A DNA stretch of 64,000 nt, taken from the NCBI GenBank assembly GCA_963749715.1, contig CAVVNR010000012.1:257135-321134 (forward strand), in the 5' to 3' direction. Below are positions 8,071-17,275 of this stretch, piece after piece (the stretch's first letter is position 1; every line of letters begins with the position of its first letter). The notes under the pieces were generated by a model. The model was not told where the DNA came from. It was given only the letters and a program-made list of their open reading frames with translations, and did no database searches. Both the position numbers and the translations under genes were made by a program. Source of the stretch: Roseiarcus sp963749715 (GTDB lineage: Bacteria; Pseudomonadota; Alphaproteobacteria; Rhizobiales; Beijerinckiaceae).

Positions 8071-9402
8071 ATGCGCCTATGGATCAAGGACCCGCTCGCC
8101 ATTCTCACCGAGGGCGCCGAGCGCGGAATCGTCGTCGAGGGCGCCGAATTCGGAGAATGCGTCGCCCGCGGCCAATTACCGGCGACGCCAGTCGACGCGA
8201 CCTTCGACGCCTCGCGCCATGTCGTGCTGCCGGGGCTGATCAACGCGCATCATCATTTCTACCAGACCATGACCCGCGCCCACCCCGCGGGCTTCGGCAA
8301 GGAGCTCATCCCGTGGCTCGTTGCGATGGAGCGGGTCTGGGACCGCATGACGCCGGAGGCGCTCAGGATTGCGGTCAGGATGGCGCTGGTTGAACTGTTG
8401 CTTTCCGGCTGCACGACCGCAGCCGACCACCACAATCTCTTTCCTCCTGGCCTCGAGAACGCAATCGACATCGAGGTCGAAGAGGCGACGAGGCTCGGCC
8501 TCAGGATGACGGTCACGCGCGGCTCGATGGGCATTTCCGAGAAGGACGGCGGCCTGCAGCCGGACTCGATCGTGCAGGACTCGGAAACGATCCTCGCAGA
8601 CAGCGAGCGCGTGCTAAGGCGCTATCACGACCCGAAGGTCGGCGCGACGATCCAGGTCGCGCTCGCGCCCTGTTCGCCGCTTGCGGTGCCGAGGCGGGTG
8701 CTGGATGGCTCGGCGGCGCTGGCCGAGCGGTTCGACGCGAGACTGCATTGCCATCTCTGCCAGTCGCCCGACGAGGACGTCTACGCCATGCAAGCGTTCG
8801 GCAAGCGATCAGTCGACATCCTCGAAGAGGCGGGTTGGCTGACCTCGCGTACATGGGTCGCGCACGGGGTCTTTTTCGACGCCGGGGAGATCGAGCGCCT
8901 CGGCCGCGCCGGAGTCGGAGTGAGCCACTGCGCCGGCTCGGACATGCTGTTCGCGCAAGGGATCTGCCCGACAAAAGATCTCGAGGCTGCGGGCGTTCCA
9001 ATCGGCCTCGGCGTCGACGGCTCGGCGTCGAACAACTCCTCGAACATGATGGAGGCCGTGCGCCATTCGCTGATGCTCGGACGCCTCCGTTACGGTCCGT
9101 CGGCGATGACGCCATACGACGCGCTGCGCTGGGGAACTCGGGGCTCGGCGCGCTGCCTGGGGCGCGGCGACATCGGCGCGATCGCCCCCGGCATGCAAGC
9201 GGACCTCGCGCTGTTCGCGCTCGATGAGCCGCAATTCAGCGGCGCCCACGACCCGATCGCGGCGCTTGTCCTCTGCGGGGCGCATCGCGCCGACCGGGTG
9301 ATGGTCGCCGGCCGCTGGCGGGTCATCGACGGCCAGCCCGAAGGCGTCGATCTCAAAGCGCTGATCGCCAAGCATAACCTAGCGGCGCAGGCGTTCGCGT
9401 GA
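8071..9402 (+). CDS. 8-oxoguanine deaminase-like amidohydrolase (AtzB/TrzN group)
   Basis: A 443-residue cytosolic amidohydrolase of the deaminase group. Metal ligands are visible in INAHHHFYQT (residues 58-66), HCHLCQS, WVAHGVFF and GLGVDGSASNNSSNM. The pattern HHxxQTxTRA with an HLCQ segment is that of 8-oxoguanine deaminases (product urate) and hydroxydechloroatrazine ethylaminohydrolases; sequence alone does not separate these activities with certainty. ATG 8071 has GGAG twelve bases upstream. The gene is divergent from an NMT1-type binding protein, consistent with import of an oxidised or ordinary purine followed by deamination. Confidence 0.85.
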   Translation: MRLWIKDPLAILTEGAERGIVVEGAEFGECVARGQLPATPVDATFDASRHVVLPGLINAHHHFYQTMTRAHPAGFGKELIPWLVAMERVWDRMTPEALRIAVRMALVELLLSGCTTAADHHNLFPPGLENAIDIEVEEATRLGLRMTVTRGSMGISEKDGGLQPDSIVQDSETILADSERVLRRYHDPKVGATIQVALAPCSPLAVPRRVLDGSAALAERFDARLHCHLCQSPDEDVYAMQAFGKRSVDILEEAGWLTSRTWVAHGVFFDAGEIERLGRAGVGVSHCAGSDMLFAQGICPTKDLEAAGVPIGLGVDGSASNNSSNMMEAVRHSLMLGRLRYGPSAMTPYDALRWGTRGSARCLGRGDIGAIAPGMQADLALFALDEPQFSGAHDPIAALVLCGAHRADRVMVAGRWRVIDGQPEGVDLKALIAKHNLAAQAFA

Positions 9403-9740
9403 GCGGCGCTAGAGCTCCTCTCCATTTGCGAGAAGCGTTGTGGTTAGGGTTGGCGGCGGATGAAGGTTTTTCTCGTGGAGCGATCGGCATGACGACCAAC
9501 CCGCCCGAACTCGCTTTCGATCATCAGGAGGCGCGCGGACCGACCAAACTACCGACCCATCGGGACGGATGCCAAGCAAATGATTGGTGTAGGTGGCCTG
9601 CCAGGAACGGCCCGTTCTGTGGATCAACCTGCCCGAATTCCGGCTCGCGCTTCGCGTAGCTGAAGATATGCGCGACCCCACAGAAGCTTTTCGTCAGCCT
9701 ACTGAGCCATAGATATGGGCGAGTTGAAGGGAGGGGTCCG
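9403..9740. other. intergenic stretch without a recognised gene
   Basis: Short open frames exist on both strands but none has a ribosome binding site or a recognisable product. The only clear signal is AAGGGAGGGG at the right edge, the ribosome binding site of the following cytochrome c gene. Confidence 0.5.
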
Positions 9741-10049
9741 ATGTCTGTTCGCTCTGTCGCCTTGAGCGCGTTGCTCGTAGGGGCGATCGCGCCGTCGGCT
9801 ATCGGCCAGGAGGCGGGCGATCCGATCGAGGGGCAGCGCCTGGTCGCGGCGAACTGCACGCAGTGCCATGGCGCGGTCGATATGCGGGGTGGCGCGCCGG
9901 CCTTCGCGACAATCGCGGCGATGCCGTCGACGACGGAATACTCCCTGAGCGTGTTCCTGCAAACGCCGCACGCCTTGATGCCGGATCTGGCCCTCACCCG
10001 GGCGGACATTTCGGACCTGGTCGCCTATATCCTGAGTTTGCGACATTAG
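9741..10049 (+). CDS. small monohaem cytochrome c
   Basis: A 102-residue exported protein. A signal peptide (MSVRSVALSALLVGAIAPSA) precedes EGQRLVAANCTQCHG, the haem site, and a methionine in HALMPDLALTRADISDLVAYI that would be the sixth ligand. The size and ending (DLVAYILSLR) are those of a minimal class I cytochrome c. A strong AAGGGAGGGG stands seven bases before the ATG. It is the second orphan cytochrome c in this part of the window; no redox partner is adjacent. Confidence 0.88.
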   Translation: MSVRSVALSALLVGAIAPSAIGQEAGDPIEGQRLVAANCTQCHGAVDMRGGAPAFATIAAMPSTTEYSLSVFLQTPHALMPDLALTRADISDLVAYILSLRH

Positions 10050-10074
10050 AGCGTTGGCCGCTTCCGTCATGCGG

Positions 10075-10836
10075 TCAGGAGCCGAGCGCTTGCATGGTCT
10101 CGATGACACCCGCCGGGGACAGACGAAAGAGCCCGGAAAAGGGCTGGCTAAGTTCGAGGATCAGAAATATCGCGCTGGCCACAGCGATCGCGCCAAGCGC
10201 AAGCGTGGCGACGACCGTCCCGTTCACAGGCGAAACGATGCCGTAGCCGCAGAACAGGAGCAGCGACCAGCACACGACGATCGCCACCATCGGCCAGGAA
10301 ATCCCGCCGGCCAGTTGCAGCATCATCAACAGGCGGGTCTGCTGGATCATTCCGGCGGCGGCGCTCGCGGTCGCCAGAACCTGCTTCTGGGCGTCGGTCT
10401 GCGGAGTGAGAGTGAGCAGAAACCGGTCGAGCCTCTTCATGCCTTCGAGAACCGAGTGCACGGTCATATCCTCGGCTTCCAATTTTCCGCCGCCCCAAAT
10501 CTTGTCATAGCTTTGCTTGATCGCGGCGCGGAGCCCATCGCGCGCCGGTTTCGCCTCCGGGCCATAGGCTTCGAGCGCCGCGTCGAGTTGCAGTGATCGC
10601 GCGCCGAGCGTTTCGAGTTCGGCCTTTTGAGTCGCGAACAGCGTGTAGCTCGCGCCGACCAAGGTTCCGAGCACGAGCGCGAGCAAGAGCCCAAGCAGCC
10701 CGGTCATCGCTCCGATCATCTCGCGCGCCCGTTCCGGCGCGTGGCGCTCGGGCAGCCACGTGCGCAGCCTCAGGCCGATCATGCCAGCGCCGAACGTGAG
10801 AATCGCGACAACGAGGGCGAAGACCAGCTCATCCAC
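10075..10836 (-). CDS. DUF4239-type membrane protein (copy 1 of 3)
   Basis: A 253-residue inner-membrane protein with hydrophobic segments near residues 3-25, 42-65, 183-205 and 213-236, and a polar central domain. The pattern of basic residues before the second helix (WLPERHAPERAREMIG) and of GARSLQLDAALEAYGPEAKPAR after it is that of the DUF4239 (bestrophin-like) family, whose function is not established. Two paralogues lie in this window at 27521-28292 and 47125-47922. It is convergent with the small cytochrome c gene and has no operon partner. Confidence 0.8.
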   Translation of the reverse strand: MDELVFALVVAILTFGAGMIGLRLRTWLPERHAPERAREMIGAMTGLLGLLLALVLGTLVGASYTLFATQKAELETLGARSLQLDAALEAYGPEAKPARDGLRAAIKQSYDKIWGGGKLEAEDMTVHSVLEGMKRLDRFLLTLTPQTDAQKQVLATASAAAGMIQQTRLLMMLQLAGGISWPMVAIVVCWSLLLFCGYGIVSPVNGTVVATLALGAIAVASAIFLILELSQPFSGLFRLSPAGVIETMQALGS

Positions 10837-11110
10837 GGTTGTCCATCCACAATGCCCCGGAGCCGGCCTGACGCGACGCTTCGCCCGGTCGTAGCCCGAG
10901 ACGGGGTCTGGCCCGCTTGTCCCACAACCACCCTAATTGGCGGTTTTGCGCCGTTCAAGGCGGATTGAGGCGAAGGGCGGGTTCTGGTAGAATGAAGCGC
11001 GCGGCGCGGCCGGCTGCTTCGGTCGGAGGCCACGGTCCAATCCCGAATGAGCGATAGGACGGGACGCTTCGGCGCCGCGGGCGCGCCGTCCGCCGAGGGG
11101 CGCCAAAACC

Positions 11111-11836
11111 ATGAACGGCCGCAAGCTCATTCCTGGAAAGCCCGTGCCCGCTGCGGACATTCCGGACTATTCGATCCGCCGCGACGCGCTCGACGAGATC
11201 CTCGCCGACGCGTTCCGAGCGCGCCTCAAGCGGATCGCCGAGATCGTCCGGCAATCCGGGGAGCAGCTCGAGGGGAACATCTTCTATGCCGACGGCGAGG
11301 AGCGCTTTGCGGGCGAGCCTCCGGCCGCGGCGCTCGCGCCGGCCCGACGCAACGTCTGGCGGGCGGTCAGGTTCAAGGAGCGGCTGCTCGAGGTCGGCGT
11401 CAACGCCGGCCACAGCGCGCTTCTGGCGCTGTCATCCAGCCCGAGGTTCGAATACTACGGCGTCGACATCATGTCCCACGCCTATACCGCCGAGTGCGTC
11501 GACTACCTCAAGGGCGAGTTTCCAGGGCGGGTGCACCTGTTCCCGGGCGATTCGCGTGAGGTCCTGCCGTGGCTGGTCGACCGGCGCGCCGAACTCGCTT
11601 TCGATATCTTTCATGTCGATGGCGGCCACACCAGCGAAGTCTGCCATTCCGACGTGATGAACTGCATCCGCATCGCCAGGGGCCAGCGCGGTCGCCATCT
11701 GATGCTCGACGACGTCCATGCGAGCTGGATCTTCGACGTCTATTGCGAATTTGTGGCTCGGGGCGATTTGACGACCGAGACGTTTTTCGGCGACTGGGAG
11801 GACGCCGGACGGAACGTGCTGGCGAGGATCGAGTGA
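11111..11836 (+). CDS. class I SAM-dependent methyltransferase
   Basis: A 241-residue enzyme with the SAM site LLEVGVNAGHSALLAL, the acidic residue in YYGVDIMSHAY, and FDIFHVDGGHTSEVCHSD / HLMLDDVHASW, the aspartate pattern of Methyltransf_24-type enzymes. The methyl acceptor is unknown. It lies 33 bp before a sugar-transferase gene on the same strand, and the pair probably acts on a cell-surface glycan or a glycosylated metabolite. It is not a close copy of the methyltransferase at 5464-6213. Confidence 0.75.
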   Translation: MNGRKLIPGKPVPAADIPDYSIRRDALDEILADAFRARLKRIAEIVRQSGEQLEGNIFYADGEERFAGEPPAAALAPARRNVWRAVRFKERLLEVGVNAGHSALLALSSSPRFEYYGVDIMSHAYTAECVDYLKGEFPGRVHLFPGDSREVLPWLVDRRAELAFDIFHVDGGHTSEVCHSDVMNCIRIARGQRGRHLMLDDVHASWIFDVYCEFVARGDLTTETFFGDWEDAGRNVLARIE

Positions 11837-11869
11837 GCCCCCGGGCCGCAACGGAGAAACTTCTCGGAG

Positions 11870-12733
11870 ATGACTGCGAGCCGCGCCTCCGCCGACGGCT
11901 GCGAATTCGGCTCCTTCTGGCAGGGGACGCTCAATCCGTTCGCTTACGCGTGCCTCGCTTCGTTCCCGGAAGCTGGCGCGAGCCTGTCCGTATTCAGCTA
12001 CAATTCGCGCCTCGACCTGCCGCCGGGCGTGCGGCTCGAGGAAGCGCGCGCGATTTGCCCCGACGAGTCGCTCACCCGGCGGTTCATCGCCAACGGCAAG
12101 CCGTCGATCGCGACTTTCGCCGACATGTTCCGCTACCGGATGATCCGGGACAGAGGCTATTGCTGGGTCGACACCGACATCCTTTGCTTGCGCAACCCTG
12201 GCTTCAGCGCCGAAGGCGCAATCTTCTGCCGCCAGGCGGACGCGGTCGGGACCGGCCTCGTCAACAACGCGGTCCTGCGGCTTCCCCCGTCGGACCCCGC
12301 GCTCGCCGAACTTGTCGCGAAGTCGGAAGCCGCGATCGACGTCGATCAGCGATGGGGCGCGATCGGCCCGTTCCTGCTGACGCCCGTTCTGGCCGAACAC
12401 GGCCTCTATGACCGCGCGCTCGATTCGCATGTCTGCTATCCGATCGAGCCGGAGCAATTCTGGAAGCTCTTCCTGCCGTCCCATCGGGATTGGGCGGCCG
12501 ACACGACAAGCGGCGCAACTTTCGTGCATCTTTGGAGCGAAGCGATTGTGTGGAGCGGCTACGATTTCTGGGCCTGCCCGCCCGCCGGCTCCTATCTGCA
12601 CGAAGCGTTCCGGCGCGTCGGCGCGGTTCCTCGCTTCCGCCGCGTGGCGAGCGAGGATGAGGTTCTTCGCCTGATGGCGAAGCCGATCGCCGAATCCAAC
12701 CGCGCCGCCCGGCTGGCGGCCGCCCGGGATTGA
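11870..12733 (+). CDS. glycosyltransferase with DxD motif (GT32/capsular type)
   Basis: A 287-residue protein with FADMFRYRMIRDRGYCWVDT followed by DILCLRNP; the VDTD segment is the DxD metal/nucleotide-sugar site of GT32-type enzymes (Och1, alpha-1,4-galactosyltransferase, capsular transferases). HLWSE near residue 223 fits the conserved C-terminal H of the group. No membrane segment is evident. It follows the methyltransferase gene closely, so the two likely modify the same surface saccharide. The donor and acceptor sugars cannot be read from the sequence. Confidence 0.75.
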   Translation: MTASRASADGCEFGSFWQGTLNPFAYACLASFPEAGASLSVFSYNSRLDLPPGVRLEEARAICPDESLTRRFIANGKPSIATFADMFRYRMIRDRGYCWVDTDILCLRNPGFSAEGAIFCRQADAVGTGLVNNAVLRLPPSDPALAELVAKSEAAIDVDQRWGAIGPFLLTPVLAEHGLYDRALDSHVCYPIEPEQFWKLFLPSHRDWAADTTSGATFVHLWSEAIVWSGYDFWACPPAGSYLHEAFRRVGAVPRFRRVASEDEVLRLMAKPIAESNRAARLAAARD

Positions 12734-12735
12734 CC

Positions 12736-12755
12736 GGCGCAGCCTCGCCTGCGCC
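12736..12755. terminator. hairpin between convergent genes
   Basis: ggcgcag (12736-12742) and ctgcgcc (12749-12755) form a 7-bp stem with a 6-nt loop, exactly in the 25-bp gap between the stops of the glycosyltransferase and the convergent MFS gene. It could serve both strands; no long T run is present. Confidence 0.5.
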
Positions 12756-12758
12756 GCC

Positions 12759-14447
12759 CTATCCGACCTCTGCAGGCTCTCCGATCTCTTGCGGCGGCGG
12801 GGCGAGCCGCCCCGGTCCTTTGCGCCGAGCTTGCCGGTTCCGCCTGGGCGCGACGAGAAATGTCACGTTGGGCGGCTCCGTCAGGAACGCCCGCGCCTGA
12901 TCCTCGATCATGCGGTCCGCGATCGTCACCCGCGTGCGCAAATGCTTCAGTTCGAGCAGAGACTGAATGAGGAATGTCTCGACGATCCGGCCGCTGACCT
13001 GCGTATCCTCAAAAGCCCCCCAGGCATAGGCGCCGTCGCGTTTTCGCTCGAGGCCGATCTCGTGGATTACCGCCAGGAAGGGGACGCGGTCCTTCGGATC
13101 GATCCGATAGTCGACGGTCAGCAGAATCGGCCCCTGATCGTCCTCGAGCGGATGCACGAACACCGGCGTCCGCCAGTGCATCGACGGCGTGAGGTCGAGC
13201 GCGGCGGCGCCCTGCAGCCGCCAACGAAGCGTCAGGATCAGCCCGAGCGCCGCGCCGGCGGCAGCGATGTAGAAAGTCGCCGACAGCCCCTCTAGGCCTG
13301 CCACCTTGCCCCATGTCGCGCTGCCGACAGTCATGGCCCCGAAAAATACGGTCAGAAAAATCGCGAGACCTCGTCCGCGCACCCATTCCGGCAACGCTAC
13401 CTGCGCCGAGACGAACAGCGTCGTCATCATCGTGATCCACGACGCGCCGGCAATCAGGCTCGCCGCGCCCGCAATCCCCGGATGTCGGGCCGCGCCGTAA
13501 AGCGCCAGCGCGAGGATCGTGCCGATCGTCCCGAGCGCCGCCAGCCGATCGGGACCGAGCCGCGCCTTGAGGCCGTTGAGCGCGAACGATCCAAGGATCG
13601 AACCGACGCCGATCATACCGAGCAGGACGCCGTAGACCTCCGGCCCATTGTGCATCTGCTCGCGGGCGACGAGGGGCAGAAGCGCCCAATAGGCGCTGGC
13701 GAACGGGAAAAAGGCGACTGCGCGGATCAGCGTGGAATCGATGTCCCGGTTGTGTCTGGCGTAGCGCAGCCCGGTGCGGACGGCGCTGAAGAGACGCTCG
13801 GCCGGCAACGACTGCTTTGCCTTGCGCGGAGCGCGCCACCAAAGAAGCGCCGCGACAACCGCGAGGTTGCCAACGCAAAAACACCAGAACGGCAGGGCGA
13901 TGCTGACGGCCGCTATCGCCAGCCCGCCTATCGCTGGGCCGATCGCGCAACTCACGTTGTAACTCGTGTTGTTGATGGCGATGGCGCTGTCGAGGTCCTG
14001 CTTTGAGACCAGCATCGGCGTGACGACGAGCCAAGCCGGCGCGGCGAGCGCGCCGGTTGCGCCAAGACTAAAGGTCGTCGCGAGCAACACCGCCGGCGTC
14101 GCCAAATGCAATGTGACCACGGCCGCGAAGATGATAGAAATCGCGGTCACTGCGAGCTGCGCGCCGATCAGCAGCCTGCGCGCGTCGATGATGTCGGTCA
14201 GCGCGCCGGCAGGCAGAGTGAGAAGAAACATCGGCAGCGTGGTCGCGACCTGGACCGCCGAGACCATCATCGGATCCGGATTGAGACTGGTCATTAGCCA
14301 GTTCGTCGACGTGTCGTACATCGCGAAACCGATGTTTGACGCCGAACTTGCGATCACGATGACCGTGAAGGCCAAATTGCCGAAAACGCCCCAGCGCCAC
14401 TCCCGGCTTGCGGGCGCGTCCGGATTGACGCTGGACTCGCTGGACAA
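12759..14447 (-). CDS. MFS exporter of the EntS/DUF894 type with C-terminal soluble domain (paralogue A)
   Basis: About 562 residues: a 12-helix major facilitator (loop motif LPAGALTDIIDARRLLI between helices 2 and 3, PEWVRGRGLAIFL between helices 10 and 11) followed by a soluble tail of about 140 residues beginning ILLTVDYRIDPKDR, which resembles dimeric ferredoxin-like monooxygenase domains. Such MFS_3 proteins export siderophores or drugs. The start is a TTG at 14447 with GGGG upstream; no ATG fits, and the first helix begins soon after. A close paralogue runs in the opposite direction at 15026-16669. Confidence 0.85.
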   Translation of the reverse strand: MSSESSVNPDAPASREWRWGVFGNLAFTVIVIASSASNIGFAMYDTSTNWLMTSLNPDPMMVSAVQVATTLPMFLLTLPAGALTDIIDARRLLIGAQLAVTAISIIFAAVVTLHLATPAVLLATTFSLGATGALAAPAWLVVTPMLVSKQDLDSAIAINNTSYNVSCAIGPAIGGLAIAAVSIALPFWCFCVGNLAVVAALLWWRAPRKAKQSLPAERLFSAVRTGLRYARHNRDIDSTLIRAVAFFPFASAYWALLPLVAREQMHNGPEVYGVLLGMIGVGSILGSFALNGLKARLGPDRLAALGTIGTILALALYGAARHPGIAGAASLIAGASWITMMTTLFVSAQVALPEWVRGRGLAIFLTVFFGAMTVGSATWGKVAGLEGLSATFYIAAAGAALGLILTLRWRLQGAAALDLTPSMHWRTPVFVHPLEDDQGPILLTVDYRIDPKDRVPFLAVIHEIGLERKRDGAYAWGAFEDTQVSGRIVETFLIQSLLELKHLRTRVTIADRMIEDQARAFLTEPPNVTFLVAPRRNRQARRKGPGRLAPPPQEIGEPAEVG

Positions 14448-14587
14448 GAAAGACCCCGCCTGAAATGCGACTGGAGGACGAAAACGCGACGAAATCGCAG
14501 CCCAAATGGCGAGTGAGGGCGGAACTTTCAAGGCGCGTCGCCAACGCGCCAGGATACCCGACTCGCGGAGAACCCAGCGGCGGTAAA

Positions 14588-14990
14588 CCTTTGTTGATCG
14601 GCGCCGGCCTGAAATTGACGCGGGCTCTTGTTTGCTGGAAGGATTCGCGCGAGGCGCGGCGGGCGGTCGTCGACGTCTTGCCGATCCTGAAGTCCTGCAC
14701 AGGGGTCGACGTCGTCGAACACGTGAAATGAGCACGAAATGGGAACGCCGCGACGCCGTCTTGCGGATGTCGGCGACTGGTTTGATCGACGCGGGATCGG
14801 GGCGAATTGCCTCGCCTCGCCGCTGAACGGTGCGGAAGCAACTCATCTCGCCGCCATCGCCAACGAGCTTGACGTCGATCTGGTCGTCGCCGGCGCCTTT
14901 GGGCGAAGTCGTCTGCGCGAGTGGGCGTATGGCGGAGTGACGCGAGACCTTCTCCGGAAGGCCGATCGCTGCACTCTCGTCTCGCACTAA
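14588..14990 (+). pseudogene. universal stress protein (UspA) C-terminal remnant, frameshifted
   Basis: Frame 2 from 14588 encodes KPLLIGAG...ALVCWKDSREARRAVVD, the start of the second half of a tandem UspA protein. Near 14730-14745 the reading moves to frame 3, where LDVDLVVAGAFGRSRLREW and GGVTRDLLRKADRCTLVSH give the typical UspA ending. The N-terminal half is missing altogether, so this is a decayed fragment rather than one sequencing error. It lies between the two MFS paralogues. Confidence 0.7.
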
Positions 14991-15025
14991 TCGGCCCCTG
15001 GTCGGACGCGAGGAGCAATTCGAAG

Positions 15026-16669
15026 ATGGACTTTCGCCTCCCCCAACAATCCTTGCCGACCGCGCCGTCTTGGCTCGGCGCTTTCGCTCATCCGGCGTTC
15101 GCAATCGTCTGGACGGCGAGCACGTGCGCGCTCATCGGCATTGCGATGTATGACACTTCGTCGGGCTGGCTGATGACAACGCTCGACCTCGACCCGCTGG
15201 ACGTCTCGATGGTGCATGTGGCGACGACGCTGCCGATGTTCCTGTTCACTCTTCCCGCGGGCGCGATCGCCGATATCGTCGATCCGCGGCGCATGATCAT
15301 CGCAGTCTCCTACGCGATCGCCGCATTGATGGCGGTTTTCGCCGCCGTCGTCTCGCTCGATTTCGCAACGCCGCTCTTGCTGCTGGTCACGACTTTCGTT
15401 CTCAGCGCCGCCTGGTCCTTGAACACGCCGGCATGGTTGTCGATCGTGCCGCTCCTGGTGCCGAAGCCTGAAATCCCTGGAGCGATCGCCGCTCACGGCG
15501 TCGGCTACAACATCAGCCGCACTGTCGGTCCCGCGCTCGGCGGCCTGGTGATCGTGAATTTCGGGCTGGTCGCGCCGTTCTGGATTTTCATCGCCGCCAA
15601 TCTGGCGGTGATCGCGGCGCTGACCTGGTGGCGCGCGCCAGACAGACGAAGCGCTTCGCTGCCCGCGGAGAGGCTCAGCAACGCGATGCGCACTGGCCTT
15701 CGGCACGCCGCCAACAACCGCCTGCTATGGGCGACGCTGGCGCGAACGATGGCGGTCTATCCGTTCACCGCCGCCTATTGGGGCCTCTTGCCGTTGATCG
15801 CCCGGCGAACCGGAGAGGGCGCGGAGCACTACGGCCTCCTTCTGAGCGCAATCAGCATCGGCGCGATCCTTGGGTCGCTCAAACACGGAAAGCTGCGCGA
15901 CCGGCTGGGCGCCGACCGGCTGGTGGCGCTGGCGACCCTCCTGACCGCGAGCGCCCTCGCGCTATTCGCGTTTGCCAACGATCTCCCGGTCGCGCTTTCA
16001 GCCTGCGTGCTGGCCGGCGTCGCATGGGTCACCAACCTGACGTGCCTTTACACTTCTGCCCAGAACGTTCTGCCGGATTGGGTGCGCGGCCGAGGCCTCG
16101 CAATCTTCCTGGCCGTTATCTTCGGAACGATGACCCTGAGCAGCGCTGCATGGGGTGACATTGCCGAAAGAACCGGACTCCCGGCCGCGCTTCTTCTCGC
16201 GGCCGCAGGCGCGCTTGTCGCGATCCCGCTCAGTTGGCGATGGAAGCTGCAGCAAGACGCGGCGCTCGATCTGTCGCCGTCCCACCACTGGAGCGTGCCG
16301 CAAACCCACGAGGACATCGATAACGATCGCGGGCCAGTCCTGGTGAAGATCGAATACCGGATTGACCCAAAAGACCGCGCAGCGTTCTTACGCGCGCTCG
16401 ACGAACTCGGGTTCGAACGCCGGCGCGACGGCGCATTTGCCTGGGGAATATTCGAGGACGCCGGCGAATTGGGGCGCTACGAGGAGACCTACCTGATCGA
16501 AACATGGCTTGAGCTCAGGCATCTGCGTGAACGGGTCACCAATGCCGATCGGATGCTCGAAGATGAAATCCGGGACATGCTCATCGCCCCGCCGCGGATC
16601 GAGTTCCTCGTCGCCGCCGAAACCCGCCCGCGGGTTCAGCATCGGCGCTCCGAGCCGACTGGAGCCTAG
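15026..16669 (+). CDS. MFS exporter of the EntS/DUF894 type with C-terminal soluble domain (paralogue B)
   Basis: About 547 residues, the same architecture as paralogue A: LPAGAIADIVDPRRMII, PDWVRGRGLAIFLAVIF, and the soluble tail with VKIEYRIDPKDRAAFLRALD. The two share long identical stretches, for example IGFAMYDTS/IGIAMYDTS and ATTLPMFL, showing an old duplication now in divergent orientation. ATG 15026 has AGGAG ten bases upstream; the longer frame from 14921 runs through the UspA remnant and is not coding. The stop is three bases before the start of a quinone reductase gene, so these two are co-transcribed. Confidence 0.87.
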   Translation: MDFRLPQQSLPTAPSWLGAFAHPAFAIVWTASTCALIGIAMYDTSSGWLMTTLDLDPLDVSMVHVATTLPMFLFTLPAGAIADIVDPRRMIIAVSYAIAALMAVFAAVVSLDFATPLLLLVTTFVLSAAWSLNTPAWLSIVPLLVPKPEIPGAIAAHGVGYNISRTVGPALGGLVIVNFGLVAPFWIFIAANLAVIAALTWWRAPDRRSASLPAERLSNAMRTGLRHAANNRLLWATLARTMAVYPFTAAYWGLLPLIARRTGEGAEHYGLLLSAISIGAILGSLKHGKLRDRLGADRLVALATLLTASALALFAFANDLPVALSACVLAGVAWVTNLTCLYTSAQNVLPDWVRGRGLAIFLAVIFGTMTLSSAAWGDIAERTGLPAALLLAAAGALVAIPLSWRWKLQQDAALDLSPSHHWSVPQTHEDIDNDRGPVLVKIEYRIDPKDRAAFLRALDELGFERRRDGAFAWGIFEDAGELGRYEETYLIETWLELRHLRERVTNADRMLEDEIRDMLIAPPRIEFLVAAETRPRVQHRRSEPTGA

Positions 16670-16672
16670 CGA

Positions 16673-17257
16673 TTGCACATTCTCGTCGTCTACGCTCATC
16701 CGTTGGAAACGAGCTTTATGGCCGCGCTTCACGTCCGCGCCGTCGAGACCCTGCGCGCGGGCGGGCATGAGGTCGACGATCTCGATCTCTACGCCGAGCA
16801 GTTCGACCCAGTGATGTCGCGCGAGCAGTTCGCTCACTACGTCGACATCAGCGTCAACACGCGCGAAGTGGAGGCCTATGTGGAGCGCCTGCAGGCAGCC
16901 GAGGCGCTTGTCCTCATGTTTCCGGTCTGGTTCGACGGCCTGCCGGCGATGATCCAGGGCTATTTCCAGCGCGTGTTCCTGCCCGGCGTCGCGCTACGCA
17001 TCGACGACGCAGGGCTCTTTCACCCGAACCTGTGGAACCTCAGGCGAATGGCTGCGGTGTGCACTTACGGCGAGGATCGGCGCGCGGTCGTGGCGAAGAA
17101 CAATCCGGCGCAACGCTTCATGCGCTACAACATCGGCGCGCTTATCCATCCAAAGGGCCGGTTCGAATATCTTGCCCACTACGACATGAATTTCTCGACC
17201 GCGGCGCGGCGGGCGGCGTTCATGAAGCGCGTCACGCGCGCGTTTGAGGCGTGGTGA
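16673..17257 (+). CDS. flavodoxin-fold NAD(P)H:quinone oxidoreductase (MdaB/KefF family)
   Basis: A 194-residue cytosolic enzyme with the FMN/FAD-binding start HILVVYAHPLETSFMAALH and FPVWFDGLPAMIQGYFQRVF, both typical of Flavodoxin_2 quinone reductases, which reduce quinones by two electrons and protect against redox-cycling compounds. The start codon is TTG at 16673 with GGAG eight bases upstream; the family N-terminus begins right there. Coupling to an MFS exporter suggests joint defence against an exported redox-active or aromatic compound, but that is inference. Confidence 0.85.
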   Translation: MHILVVYAHPLETSFMAALHVRAVETLRAGGHEVDDLDLYAEQFDPVMSREQFAHYVDISVNTREVEAYVERLQAAEALVLMFPVWFDGLPAMIQGYFQRVFLPGVALRIDDAGLFHPNLWNLRRMAAVCTYGEDRRAVVAKNNPAQRFMRYNIGALIHPKGRFEYLAHYDMNFSTAARRAAFMKRVTRAFEAW

Positions 17258-17275
17258 ACGAGCGGCCGGATCCGT

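Noticed and set aside
14448..15104. The upstream part of the minus-strand frame continuous with MFS paralogue A
   Set aside because: It lies opposite the UspA remnant and the start of paralogue B and has no family features; the first helix follows TTG 14447.
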